Source: Parasitella parasitica (lineage: Eukaryota > Mucoromycota > Mucoromycetes > Mucorales > Mucoraceae). Taken from it: a stretch of DNA of 37,750 bases. Below, one piece after another: positions 19,281 through 29,586 of the stretch; within the stretch, counting starts at the first letter, position 1, and every line of letters begins with the position of its first letter. A model generated the notes under the pieces. It had not been told where the DNA came from. It did not search any database and was given only the letters and a program-made list of their open reading frames with translations. The position numbers and the translations under genes are program-made. Where the stretch lies: positions 186,333 through 224,082 of the forward strand of contig MU619271.1 of assembly GCA_025201805.1 (NCBI GenBank), given 5' to 3'.

Positions 19281-21305
19281 CTAAACCAAAGAATTTTTAG
19301 CATGATCCCAATAAAGAGGTACACTAGAGTTCAATATTTGAGCCAAGTTCTTTGCCATTTGCATGACTGTACGGGTATTTTCATCAGGGCTAGCCAAAAA
19401 ATCGCGCAGAGACCAAGAGGGAGCCTGGCCAATCTTCAAATCCAAATTCTCTGCAAAGCGATCCACCCAAGCCTCCTTGTACAAAGATACCTTTAACAAT
19501 GAACGATGTGGCTCAACCAAGCTTAAATCGACAGGCAATTCAAAATCAGTACGTTCAACACGGTCCATATCCCAAATGTCATCCTGGCAGACTTCGATTA
19601 TAAACCCTTTATAGCTGTATAGCCATTTGGTTTTTTGAGTGATCAATTTGGGATTATAATCGTTTGAGGTGACCATGACCAGACGATTGTTGTTACTGAT
19701 TCGAAGTCCACGACTGAACTTTTCGTGCGGGGAATTTACATCATCGTTAGGAAGACGGCGAGCGTACTGCAGCTTGAGATCCCAAGAGTAGTTACTTTCA
19801 ATGTTTGTCACATTAATATCGACTAAATCGGTACAGTCTGTCATGGTGCTCCACAATCGACGTTGGCCACTATCCGTAAACGAAATCTGTAAAACGGTAT
19901 CCCACATTTCGCCTCTGGGAAAGTCCCTTTGACCAGGTATACGAGGAGGAGCGGCAAATGGATACTGTTTAGCGCTGATTGCAAATGAAGTTCGAGGGTT
20001 GTCTGAAAATTCCACAGCATCTGGATCAGTGGATAAAAATTCAAACAGCCCGCTTAAGCCTTGAAACGACTTGCTGATGCAGGGTGCTAATTCAGACAAA
20101 AATCCGTTTTTACGAAATAGACGGTCGCTGACATATTCAACCGATAAGAATTCCGTCTTCATTTTGGGATACTGGACAAGACAAATCTGACCAAAGCGAA
20201 TCTTCATGCGGATGACCCAATCATTCAAACGCAGACTCTCCAGACCGGCGGCAAGCTGCTGTTCGATTATACTTTCATTTCTCGAGTTCAATGTCTTTAC
20301 TGTGTCTGATAATGGCTCGACAGGATGTTCATCAGTAAATCCGATGAGGTCAACTCTGTTTGGAACACCCGTATCAACAGATTGAAGCATGCTATTTCTC
20401 TCCAACAGAATTCTCTCTTCTTCGGGATCCGCGTATTTATACGTGACAAACCCCTTGGGCAAGCTTCTGTATGCAAGTAATAGCTGCGTCGTGGGCTGTT
20501 CCATCAGCCTCAGGGTACCACCCATGGGCTTTCGCGAACAGCGTAGATACCAATTTCGAACACGCATAGAAGCATCCTTGACATGTTCTTCATTGTCCCC
20601 GGCAAGACGAATCAGATTGCCTTGCTCTTCATACCACAGGAAAGTCTTGCAGTCTGCTCGAATTTGATTAAAGTAGGATTCGTTTTCGCCAGAGAAACGC
20701 AACAAGGGGATTGAGTTATCCGGCAGTGGGAATACAGCGTGGTAGCTTTGAGTCACTGCTGGCAACCCGTGATATCGTTTTTCTTCGTCAATTTTAGCTT
20801 GTTTGCGTTCTGCACGTCGTCGCTCTCGTTCTGTCAACTCTCGCTCTGGTTTCCCCCATTTTTTCGTCTTTCGTTGCGAGCGTTCGTCCTTTTCAAAAAG
20901 ATTCTGGACAATGTCGTCGAGATAGCGTTTGGTTTTGGCAATGGCTTCTGCGTCACCCCATATGTCGACTTGGTTGTAGTCTTCGTTGTACTCGATAAAG
21001 GAGCCTGTGTGCTGCTGAATTGTGTTTATGCGCGCTTTATTACGAGAGCCGAGGACGTCTCGCAGGTTTGCGTGTGCTGGTAAGACCCAGTGGTCGTCTG
21101 CGTTGCGGTGGCCTGCGCCAGAAGTTACAGTGGGATCGGCAAATGCCCGTGTTGGTCTTGCTGAGCTGTGGGTTTGTGATGTGGAGGAGACGTCAATGTC
21201 AACAAGATTGGGATTGTTGATCGTTGGGTCTCTCCAATTGTTATTTTCCTCATCAGACGATCCTTCATCATCCAAGTTATAAGGGACTTCTGGCTCAATA
21301 GACAT
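19281..21305 (-). CDS. KH-like domain protein of unknown function
   Basis: 674-residue intronless protein. The frame opens further upstream (to 21374), but the in-frame sequence there is a poly-Phe translation of a T-tract, so the ATG at 21305 (MSIEPEVPYNLDDEG) is the sensible start. Residues 1-75 are acidic and disordered. A KH-like fold at about 78-135 reads LRDVLGSRNKARINTIQQHT, then FIEYN, VDIWGD and AIAKTKRYLDDI; the usual GxxG loop is replaced by GSRN. A basic helix with ERERRRAERKQAK follows (about 150-175). The remaining 480 residues form a globular region, with PLLRFSGENESYFNQI, WVIRMKIRFGQICLVQYPK and DFELPVDLSLVEPHRSLLKV as ordered pieces. Similar architectures occur in uncharacterised fungal proteins. 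RNA binding is inferred from the KH-like part only. Divergent from the ALADIN gene. Confidence 0.75.
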   Translation of the reverse strand: MSIEPEVPYNLDDEGSSDEENNNWRDPTINNPNLVDIDVSSTSQTHSSARPTRAFADPTVTSGAGHRNADDHWVLPAHANLRDVLGSRNKARINTIQQHTGSFIEYNEDYNQVDIWGDAEAIAKTKRYLDDIVQNLFEKDERSQRKTKKWGKPERELTERERRRAERKQAKIDEEKRYHGLPAVTQSYHAVFPLPDNSIPLLRFSGENESYFNQIRADCKTFLWYEEQGNLIRLAGDNEEHVKDASMRVRNWYLRCSRKPMGGTLRLMEQPTTQLLLAYRSLPKGFVTYKYADPEEERILLERNSMLQSVDTGVPNRVDLIGFTDEHPVEPLSDTVKTLNSRNESIIEQQLAAGLESLRLNDWVIRMKIRFGQICLVQYPKMKTEFLSVEYVSDRLFRKNGFLSELAPCISKSFQGLSGLFEFLSTDPDAVEFSDNPRTSFAISAKQYPFAAPPRIPGQRDFPRGEMWDTVLQISFTDSGQRRLWSTMTDCTDLVDINVTNIESNYSWDLKLQYARRLPNDDVNSPHEKFSRGLRISNNNRLVMVTSNDYNPKLITQKTKWLYSYKGFIIEVCQDDIWDMDRVERTDFELPVDLSLVEPHRSLLKVSLYKEAWVDRFAENLDLKIGQAPSWSLRDFLASPDENTRTVMQMAKNLAQILNSSVPLYWDHAKNSLV

Positions 21306-21816
21306 TGTAGAACAAATATATAAAGAAGGGAAAAAAAAAAAAAAAAAAAAAAAAATGAGGCAAGAGGCACGCAAAATTTATTCGTTTCCGGAAGACTTGA
21401 TGGCAAGTCGACAAATGGTAGCCGCCACAACATGGAGCTTGGTCAACCTTTGTGCCTGATAAAGTGGCTGGCTACAAGTGCTATACCGTACATAGAGTAG
21501 TCAACAGGCGTCATAAGCAAGGCACTACTGCACACAGCCGTTGATGGACTATCGATTCATTAAAATCACGGGTTGAATGTCCTTGCAGAAAATGCATTGC
21601 TCTCACTTGACACTACAAAGCTGCTAGGCTCTACCGTATAAATAACGCCTGCCGAATTCTGAAGACGGCTTGTGTCCACTGCAGTGCTCTGGGTGTCAAT
21701 GAGCATCTTCACCATCAACACACGAGCATCTTCTCATGTAAAACTGAAAGAACACTTTTTTTTTTTTAGTCACGGCGCTGGGGAAGAGGGGGGGGGGCTT
21801 AGCTTCACAGTTGAGC
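21306..21816. promoter_or_regulatory. Bidirectional promoter region (KH-like gene / ALADIN gene)
   Basis: 511 bases between two divergent starts. Each gene has a long T-tract on its own sense strand: A-run at 21331-21354 on + (T-run for the minus gene, about 26 bases before its ATG) and a T-run at about 21756-21768 on + before the ALADIN start. A G-run lies at about 21788-21798. No gene seen. Confidence 0.5.
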
Positions 21817-23657
21817 ATGCCATTTCCATCGATTCAAACTGCCCTTGAGCAAACGCGTACATTTACTTTATCTTGGATGAACTTTTTATACACTACACCA
21901 GACGAAAAATTTGGAACTGTTGCCGAGTGCAGCGGTACTCTAGGTAAGCCGGGTATTTGAAATATCAAATGCCATGAACTCATGCCATCGTCTAGTACAT
22001 GTTGATAATGAAAGTAGCCCTGCGTTGCAGGCACTTGCGGATAACAGCGTAAATTTATTCACAACTAAGCACTGTAAAAGACATTTCTTAACCGGTTGAA
22101 ATAGGCATTCCTATACCCTTCAATTAAATTTGGCAATTTGACACACTCGCAAGCTGATTTCACAAACACCCCAGCCGCAACAGAATGCTATTATGCGTCT
22201 TGCTATCAAGAGTTGAAAAATAGATGCTTGAAGCAAGTGGAAGAAAGGTACACTTTTGCCTATTCCGTATATGGCGTGTATATCAACGCTTGTTTTATCT
22301 TTAGATGTCTAGCTATCGAAGCTACTCCAGCCTATAAATATGGCAAGCAGCTATACGACGTTCTGTACAGCAAGCTTCCCAGGGCTTCCGATGCACTCTT
22401 ACAGCACGATCTTTTTCAAGCAAAGCAAGAAGCAGGTCTCTTTAAATGTGTCGCTTGGCATCCACACAAAGAGATCCTAGCTGTTGCGCATCAGGACGAC
22501 CAAGTGTACCTTTACGAAAAGAAAGACAGCATGTGGACTTGCTTGGTTTTGTCACATTCGAAAATGACGCAGATTACCTGTTTAGAATGGAAATCAAAAG
22601 CGTGCGGCACATTGGCCGTGGCATGTAAAGATGGTGTTTGTGTTTGGACATTGGAACAGACAATTGCAGAGAAACAACCCAGATATCACCCGTCGGCTTC
22701 AATGAGATATTTGACATATCCTGGGCAAGAGTACATCAGCTCTTTGGCTTGGGATCCTACGCCAGGAAGCCATCTATTAGCTGTGGTTTCAGCCTTTTCC
22801 AATACACTAGTCATTCATGATCTATTGTTAAACAGGACAATCCCTCTGAAGCGATATGGTAGCGGCAATATTCTTTTGCGTTGGAGTCCGAACGGCGTAT
22901 GGCTATTTGAAGGCGGATCGTAAGTTACCTCTCACCAACATCTAGCGTATATCGTCTAATCTTATCAATGCAAAGTGCTGGCACTTCACGCATGTGGGAT
23001 ACTAGGAACTGGACATCCAAGAAAATACAGAACCCTGCTGGATTATGGATCCAAGCTGCGTGCTGGTCACCAGATAACCGAACGTTGATTTACTCAATGT
23101 GCGGTAAAAGTGATATACACGCACTATTTTTATCTGGAGACTTGGTCAAATCTGATCTTGTCAATGTCAAGATATTCTCGACTTCTTTGACTACAGTAAC
23201 AACGGAATCTGGCGCCCAAGCAGAGGTCGGTGGTGTGATCCGTGATATCTCTATTGACAGAAGAAATGGCCAAAGACTGGCGATCATATTCGAGAATTCA
23301 AATTTAATAGCTTTGTACTCTGTTAAACAGGTATCCCCTCTCAATTTGATCGAAGAGCCGATGCTGTTTCCAATGTAGGTGTATGCGAAAAGCAGAGTGT
23401 GTTGCGAATGCTTTTTTTTTTTTTTTTTTTAACATTTCCACATTAGTGGCTACATGCGTGGGTGCTCTACGTCTTGTAGCGAAGGCAACTCGTTACAGAT
23501 ATCAGCTTTAAAAGGAGACACCAAGCCTTTGGGTCTCTCGTTCTCTTTCACATTCAAAGACGGAGCGCTGCTGGCTATTACTTGGGACACTGGTTTGATT
23601 ACATTTGTTACACATACATTCTTGACTGATGAAGAGATCAGAAAGCGCATTATGTGA
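21817..23657 (+). CDS. AAAS: ALADIN-type WD40 nucleoporin
   Basis: Beta-propeller nucleoporin homologous to human ALADIN, a peripheral nuclear pore component. Six exons: 21817-21943, 21996-22048, 22105-22247, 22305-22919, 22976-23374 and 23447-23657, giving 515 residues. Signatures: FKCVAWHPHKEILAVA with LYEKKDSMW; ITCLEWKSKACGTLAVAC and VCVWTLE; YISSLAWDPTPGSHLLAVVS; ILLRWSPNGVWLFEGGS; SRMWDTRNW; and AACWSPDNRTLIYSM, in the same order as in ALADIN. Intron 3 (22248-22304) is 57 nt, has no in-frame stop and could be retained; without it the join reads EERCLAIEATPAYKYG. The N-terminal 60 residues, from ATG 21817, rest on splice logic rather than conservation. This family is absent from budding yeast, which supports a non-ascomycete-yeast source. 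Confidence 0.88.
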
Positions 23658-23765
23658 TCACTACTACTTTCACACTTTGAATTGGCGAATAAAAAAAAAA
23701 AAAAAGATTTACACTTGATAAAAAAAACTCTGCTGCTTTCTGTTGTCTTTATCTCTATTTGCAAT

Positions 23766-23780
23766 ATGAGTGAAGGGTAA
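23766..23780 (+). promoter_or_regulatory. Minimal upstream ORF before IK/RED
   Basis: ATG AGT GAA GGG followed by TAA, ending 35 bases before the main ATG at 23816. GGGTAAGC also resembles a splice donor, so this could instead be a short first exon, but the only acceptor close by (CATGAG) has poor context. Its position upstream of a splicing-factor gene makes translational control possible. Confidence 0.3.
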
Positions 23781-23815
23781 GCTCTCCAAGCTGAGACGAC
23801 CAGGTGATTATTAAC

Positions 23816-25579
23816 ATGAGTGCGAATAGACTAAGTCAAGATGATTTCAGAAGATTAATGGCAACGCCGCGTCGTCCTAACAACGAAGACACACAATTCA
23901 AAGCACCCGCTCCTAAACCACCGTAAGAAAACCACCAACAAAGAAACGCACATCTTGTTGAAGCGATTTTTATTTTTAGGAAAAACACAAGCGCTATCTT
24001 TGCTCAACCACGTTCGATGAGAAAGAAAAACTATAAAAAGGGCTCCAACAAGGAAGAAGAAAAGCAAGAAGAAAAAGAACAATCAAAGTATCGCGACAGA
24101 GCTGCCGAGAGACGCAAACAAGGCGACTCTACAAACTCTGACGACCAGCCTACAACAGAAGAGCTTTTACAACGAACGCAAGCAGAGGCAGGCGAAGAAT
24201 TAGACTCTAAACAGCTCTACGAACAGTCAAAGTATCTAGGCGGGGATGTGGACCACACACACCTTGTCAAAGGTCTTGACTTTGCATTACTAAGAAAAGT
24301 AAGGGCAGATCTAAGCATGAAGCAACAGAGACATGCTAGTGAACAAGAAGACGAGGGAGAAGTCAAAGACAAAGCAGAGAGTAAACAGCACCCACAAGAC
24401 ATGGATGTCGATGATGATCTGGATCAGATACTGGAACGATTCGAGCGAGGGGAAAACATTGCCGATGACACTGCAAATGCTGCTAGCGACAATCCGTGCA
24501 TAGAGAGCAGCCCCAAATTTCACACATTGATGGCCAAAAACATATATCAATACATCCAGCATCAAACAAACCCCGAAGAACAGCCCCACGTTGAATTGTT
24601 TGGGCCAGGAAGAATGGCATTCGTATTTGAATTGGCAGACGAAGTGGGGCATTATTCAGACGCTTTTGCTATCCCTACTTCGATGATCAGAAGTAAAGCG
24701 GACGTTACTTCCAAATTGTCAAGGTCGGGCTGGTCTGACGAGTCTCAGGCCGAATCAAGTCTGGTGATCGACAAGATTTCTCAAGTAATGAATCGACTTC
24801 AATATGGCGCACCTGTAGACCGTATTAAAAAGCTTGACAATACCACAAAAATATTAAAGGAGCCTGTTTCTATGGTCGATGACGGATTCATGGGTGATAT
24901 TTTCGCTGACGCTGGTCGTGATTACGAGTTGGATGAGAGTTCTATAGCAGCAAACACTAATGAAACAAGGGGCAGTTACTTCAAGGACCTTGTAGATAAA
25001 GACGAGGACGAAGAAGAAGAAGAAAAGGAGGGCCAAGAAATGACTGAGGCTAGCAACGTTGCAGTGCACGCATTACTATCGCAAGCAACAGGTATAACCG
25101 ACTCTGAACAAAAGCAAAACGAAAGTAATCAAGAGGCTACAAATAAAAGGAAATACAACCATGTTGAAATGGATGCTGATGCAGCTGATATTGACATGTT
25201 TGGACTGAGCTCAAGTGCTTTACCAACATCATTCGAGGAGCATACAGCAACATGTCAATCCGATGACGATGACGATGGTGACGTAAATCCAAAGCAAAAA
25301 GATAGATCAGCTACGCAAATGATGGATCAAGGCACAAACAAGAATAAGAAAGCTCAATTGACAAGGTGGGATTTTGACACAGAGGACGAATGGCAAAATT
25401 ATAAAGACAGCATTGAAATCCACCCCAAAAGCGCATATCAGTATGGCATTAAATTGGGCGATGGCAGGAAGCGCCATAAAGAAAGAAAGGGGATGAGCGA
25501 CAAGCAGCGATTAGATCGAGATTTCCAACAAGTGAAAAACATCATGTCAAAAAAATACGGCAAATCGTTAGATTCCTGA
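23816..25579 (+). CDS. IK: IK/RED family spliceosomal protein
   Basis: Homologue of human RED (IK), a B-complex spliceosome protein needed for activation with Smu1. Two exons: 23816-23922 and 23980-25579, giving 568 residues. N-terminal LSQDDFRRLMATPRRP corresponds to the Smu1-binding helix motif (NEDFRKLLMTPR type). It is followed by KYRDRAAERRKQGD, YLGGDVDHTHLVKGLDFALL and RKVRADL, all hallmarks of the RED N-terminal domain. The C-terminal domain has RWDFDTEDEWQNYKDSIEI, PKSAYQYGIKLGDGRK and QQVKNIMSKKYG. The RE/RD dipeptide array of animal RED is not evident; acidic low-complexity runs (DEDEEEEEKE) fill the middle. The stop is 44 bases from the convergent kinase gene, so the 3' untranslated regions must overlap. 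Confidence 0.93.
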
Positions 25580-25623
25580 GCTGTATATATGTATATATTT
25601 ACAAAATAAAAAATTCATAAAGA

Positions 25624-27137
25624 TTAACGTGGAGTGCTGTGCTTTTTTTTGGATGGTTTTAGCATCCAGGGGTGCTTTAATGCCTCATCAGGTTTAAGAC
25701 GCTGTTCAGGATCCCAGTGAAGACACTTGTTTATAAAATCGACAAAGTTTTCATCCATTGTTTTGAGAGCGTATTCCAACGTCTTTGTGCCTGGCTTTCT
25801 TTTTCTGCCTTTAGAGTTTGGCTGTATACGTGGATTGCCTTGAGAATCTAGCGATGCAGTAAATTTCAATATCTTTGCATAACCAATTAAAAGCGTTGTT
25901 AATTCCTACCAAAAAATAACTTTCTGCGAGTACTCTTTTCTATAATGTATGGCTCAGGGACATTTTGAATCTCCATTATACAAGCCAATTGCTCCTGTTC
26001 ATTTTCACCTGGAAACAGAGGGTAGCCTGTATGTAATTCGGCTAGAATACAACCCACACTCCACATGTCAATCGCCATACTATAGCTCATGCCCATAATT
26101 ACTTCGGGTGAGCGATAGAATCGACTTTGAATGTAAGTGTAAACTTTTTCGCTTTCTAAACAAGAGCTGCCAAAATCGATTACTTTGATAGTGCTTTTCG
26201 TTGGATGTTTCAGCAAGATATTCTACAGAATCGTGAGCAAAATATAATATCGATATAGGTGTTTTCAGCAAATACCTCTGGTTTCAAATCGCAATGGATC
26301 AACTTGTGCTTTTGTAAAAGCGTAAGTGAGTTCAGCAATTGCATAGCAAATCTCCTGATTAAACCCATACTGAAACCCTGGAACCCATTGCTTTTGATAA
26401 ATTCGTACAGGTTGATGGAAAGACATTCAAATGCAATACACAAATGATTTCTAAACATGAAATGGCCTGTCATCCTGACATTATTATGCTTATCCTCTGA
26501 ATCCCATGCAATCAAATCTTCTAATATCTTGACTTCTACAAGCGCCTGCGCATGAAATCGTTTCTTGTTTCGAATAATTTTAACTGCCACAGTCTGCCCT
26601 GAACGGTGATCAAAGCATTTCAAGACTTGTCCAAATGACCCTTTGCCCATTATCTCCAACACCTCATATCGATAATCCAAATGGTCTCGTATCTGAATTA
26701 AATAATCGCCACGTTCATCGTCATAACCATAATTACAGTAACCATGGCTTGGACTAGCAGGTCGCTTCTTTGCATGGTGTCCAACAAAGTAGATGTTTGC
26801 ATAGTTTTGCATTTCTTGCCTTTCAAATGATGTCAGATTGAATTGATACAACTTTAGTGCTGCTTCGGGCGACATGGCAACGCGCATCATTACTTTCGGA
26901 TGCTCAACCAGTAGCTTTGTAGCGGGATCGTCACTGCTACTTGATATTGACGTCTTTGTACCTCTTCCTCGTAGCACAATTTCAGACGTGTGTCCTTCAA
27001 CCGACTTGAGCGTGGCTTTTTCTCTTTCCATCTGTGTTGTCCATGATTTACTTTCATCGACGAGTCCTTGTAATCTTTCTTGCAATGTAGAAACTTTTCT
27101 TCTTGAAGTAGACACTGTTTGATAATTGAATCTTTAG

Positions 27138-27191
<54 letters not shown>

Positions 27192-27201
27192 NNNNNNNNN
27201 N

Positions 27202-27286
<85 letters not shown>

Positions 27287-29586
27287 AGAAGGGGATACAA
27301 ATAGGAGAGCAATGTACCTGATGAAACGGATTTGGACGAGATCGAACTAGCTAGACCACCCGCTGGTTTGCCGTTATTTGTGGTTGTACTGGAAGAGGTT
27401 GGTGTTGTTGTTGCTGTCGTTGTTGCTGAAGATGTAGAGGTGGACGTAGATGTGTTTTTGCGTAAAGTGTTTTCATCCGTGCTTTTATTGGATCTGCTGG
27501 ATTGGACTTTTGGCGTACTCGATACGGCTGAACTTGATTTAGGCTTTCGCAAATGCCGTTGCTGCTGCTGCTGCTGCTGCTGTTGTTGTTGTTTGATTCT
27601 TGAAGTCATTGTTGTGTTCTTGCTAGTCTTGTAAAGATTATCATCGTCTGAAGCATCGTTTCGCCTTGTGGCTGTAGCAATTTTTTGCTTTGGAGCAGAC
27701 ATTGGAGCTATTCCTGCGGTGACACTCCCGTTTGCTGGTAGCGGGATACGGGTGGGAGTTTTCGCAATAGTGCGAGTATGCTTATGAACAGTAGGAATGT
27801 TCAATGGTTCTACCTTCATTGGTGGAAGTGATAATGGAGCAATAGAAGGCTGTAGAGTAAGGTTTCCTGGCAATGTCTTTTTTGAAAATCAACGTAAATA
27901 TGGGGATTAATATATATGTATATACTCCCTTTTTAATTACATGTTATCTAGCGCACTTACTTTCCCCCTTTTTCGCCTAGCCACAGTCGGTGTACTGGAT
28001 TTTGATAGAGTCAATGTTTCTTTTGATTTTCTGATGTTACTACTGGTCGACGTATTGGATTTTGTGATGCTCAGCTTCACCTTCCTCTTTGCTGAAAGTT
28101 CCTCTGTACTGTTGCTGCTTTCGCCTCGATGTGCCCTTGAATGTATTGTAGACGAAGTTTTCTTGATGCTGTTCATATAATCATCTACCGACCTGATTTC
28201 ATTCTCTTCCTTAGCCTCCACAGAATCCTGCTGCTGTCTAACAGCCACATGGTTTTGCCTTTGGCGTTGTTGCAGCGATGCTAATGTACTTAGCTTCCTT
28301 GATCTACTAGCTGTTGCGATGCCGCTCTGCTTATCTCTTTGTTGATCCATCAGAGACGATGATGACGAAGACGAAATAGATGGCGAGCTAGGTGTTGCTT
28401 GCGAACGATTGAGATGACTTCGTGGTGCTTTTCTTAGAATCGACGAAGTAGAACCACGTGGTGTTGTACTCGCACTGATTCTCGGTGATTCGATTTTGGG
28501 AGATGCACTTGAGATAGATGACCGTGTCGCAGTGATGCCTGAGGGCTCATCTTTTTTGTTTCTCCAGTCATTTGATGTCGGTATTATGCTTGAGATGGTC
28601 TTTCGTTGGCTTGGTAGCATTGAGGAGGAAGATGGCGATGTTAGCGGATGTGCAAGATCTGCCAATGAGAAAGATGAAGTGGATTTTTTTGAAAAGGAAG
28701 GCTCGTTCGATGGTGCTTTTGACGAGAGTAATGTGGTGGTATCTAGTTTTTTGTAATGTGTATCTTTTTCAAACATGTTGCGTAATCGAAGGTATGAAGC
28801 TGAAGGGCTTTTTTCCCCATTTTCAATTTGATTGGTTTTGTTAGTTGTAGTTACAGGAGAGACAGAGGTAGTTAGTATCCCAAAGTTGTGATCAAAAGAT
28901 CCTGCACTGTCGTAATTTGCAGTTATGATTCTGTGCATACTGCTACTACTGCTGCTGCTGCTGCTATTGTTGATGTTGTTGTTGTTGTTGTTGTTATTGT
29001 TATTGTTGTTGTTATTTTCTAGTATTTCTTTCCACCTATCCATGTCGCCATTCCTTTTCTTGGATGGAGATGGAGAGGATGAATCTTGAGAGCTAGTTTC
29101 CAACTTTTGGTTTCGCAGTCGATAACTAGCTAATCTTTTTGCCGATGCAGCAATTAGGCCTTCCAAGTCTTCGAGCGTGGCATCACCCAAATCAACTTTA
29201 TGATGAGTACTTCCATTGGATGTCTGTCTGCTTCGAGGAGTAGATGACGGTGACGAAGGTGAGGATGCATTAGACAACGGGTATAAATTCTCTTTATCTT
29301 CTGATTGAGTCAGTAGACGAGATGATGTCGTTATTAGGTTTTTTTTACGTTGATTCCAGTTTGCTGTTTCCGTAACTTGCTCCTCTAACTCTTTCAATTG
29401 ACGCATTCTTTCTGCTTGTATTTGTTTTCTTTTAGTGGTATATGATGATTGAACTTTGTCCCACGGTTCCTGGGATAATGATAAAGATGAAGTTGATGCT
29501 GATGCCGAAGCCGTTACTTTCGGCTGCTGCAAAGATGCTGTTCCTGAATCAAAGTCAGTCTTAACATACAACTTTTGCGAGGACAT
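25624..29586 (-). CDS. pom1: Class II DYRK protein kinase (Pom1-like)
   Basis: Dual-specificity Tyr-autophosphorylating Ser/Thr kinase. Five exons on the minus strand: 29586-27961, 27876-27318, 27114-26276, 26222-25910 and 25847-25624, giving 1186 residues. The first 800 residues are low-complexity (Ser/Thr, Asn16-type and Gln runs) with a basic coiled coil at about 50-75. DYRK homology box [19 protein letters not shown] lies ahead of the kinase. Kinase domain about 878-1178: GKGSFGQV at 885, VAVK with Lys907, HCDLKPEN (split by intron 3 after 1008), DFG at 1024, activation loop YTY (1036-1038) before RFYRSPEV, then the FFDSQGNPR tail typical of Pom1-like kinases, rebuilt across the last intron. 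Fission yeast Pom1 (about 1090 residues) controls cell polarity and size. The two large N-terminal ORFs and the kinase ORF are joined by in-phase GTAAGT and GTACAT donors. Intron 2 contains the poly-T tract with the N gap. Confidence 0.85.
27140..27284. other. Homopolymer A/T tract with 10-N assembly gap inside a kinase intron
   Basis: An A-run of about 50 bases, ten N at 27192-27201, then an A-run of about 80 bases. On the gene strand this is an intronic poly-T upstream of the acceptor at 27115-27116. True length and any interruption are unknown; coding phase is unaffected because both flanking splice sites are present. Confidence 0.9.
27557..27594 (-). repeat. CAG/CAA tract coding 11 Gln in the kinase N-terminus
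   Basis: A run of GCTGCT..GTTGTT on + reads as consecutive Gln codons on the minus strand within exon 2. It interrupts a Ser/Arg/Lys-rich disordered region. Confidence 0.85.
28946..29015 (-). repeat. AAC/AGC trinucleotide tracts coding Asn and Ser runs
   Basis: Adjacent tracts of GCT-type and GTT/ATT-type triplets on + give about 9 Ser and about 16 Asn codons in the kinase exon 1, broken by one Ile. Mixed codons (AAC and AAT) in the Asn part suggest it is older than a freshly expanded repeat. Confidence 0.85.

Noticed and set aside
21306-21374. N-terminal extension of the KH-like protein beginning MRASC and a Phe run
   Set aside because: The extension only translates a T-tract in the leader. 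The ATG at 21305 is followed by normal composition.
27937-29586. Independent low-complexity gene upstream of the kinase
   Set aside because: Its 3' end has a clean GTAAGT donor in phase with an acceptor before 27876, and the next exon joins the kinase exon in phase. A single Pom1-like gene is simpler, although no cDNA confirms it.
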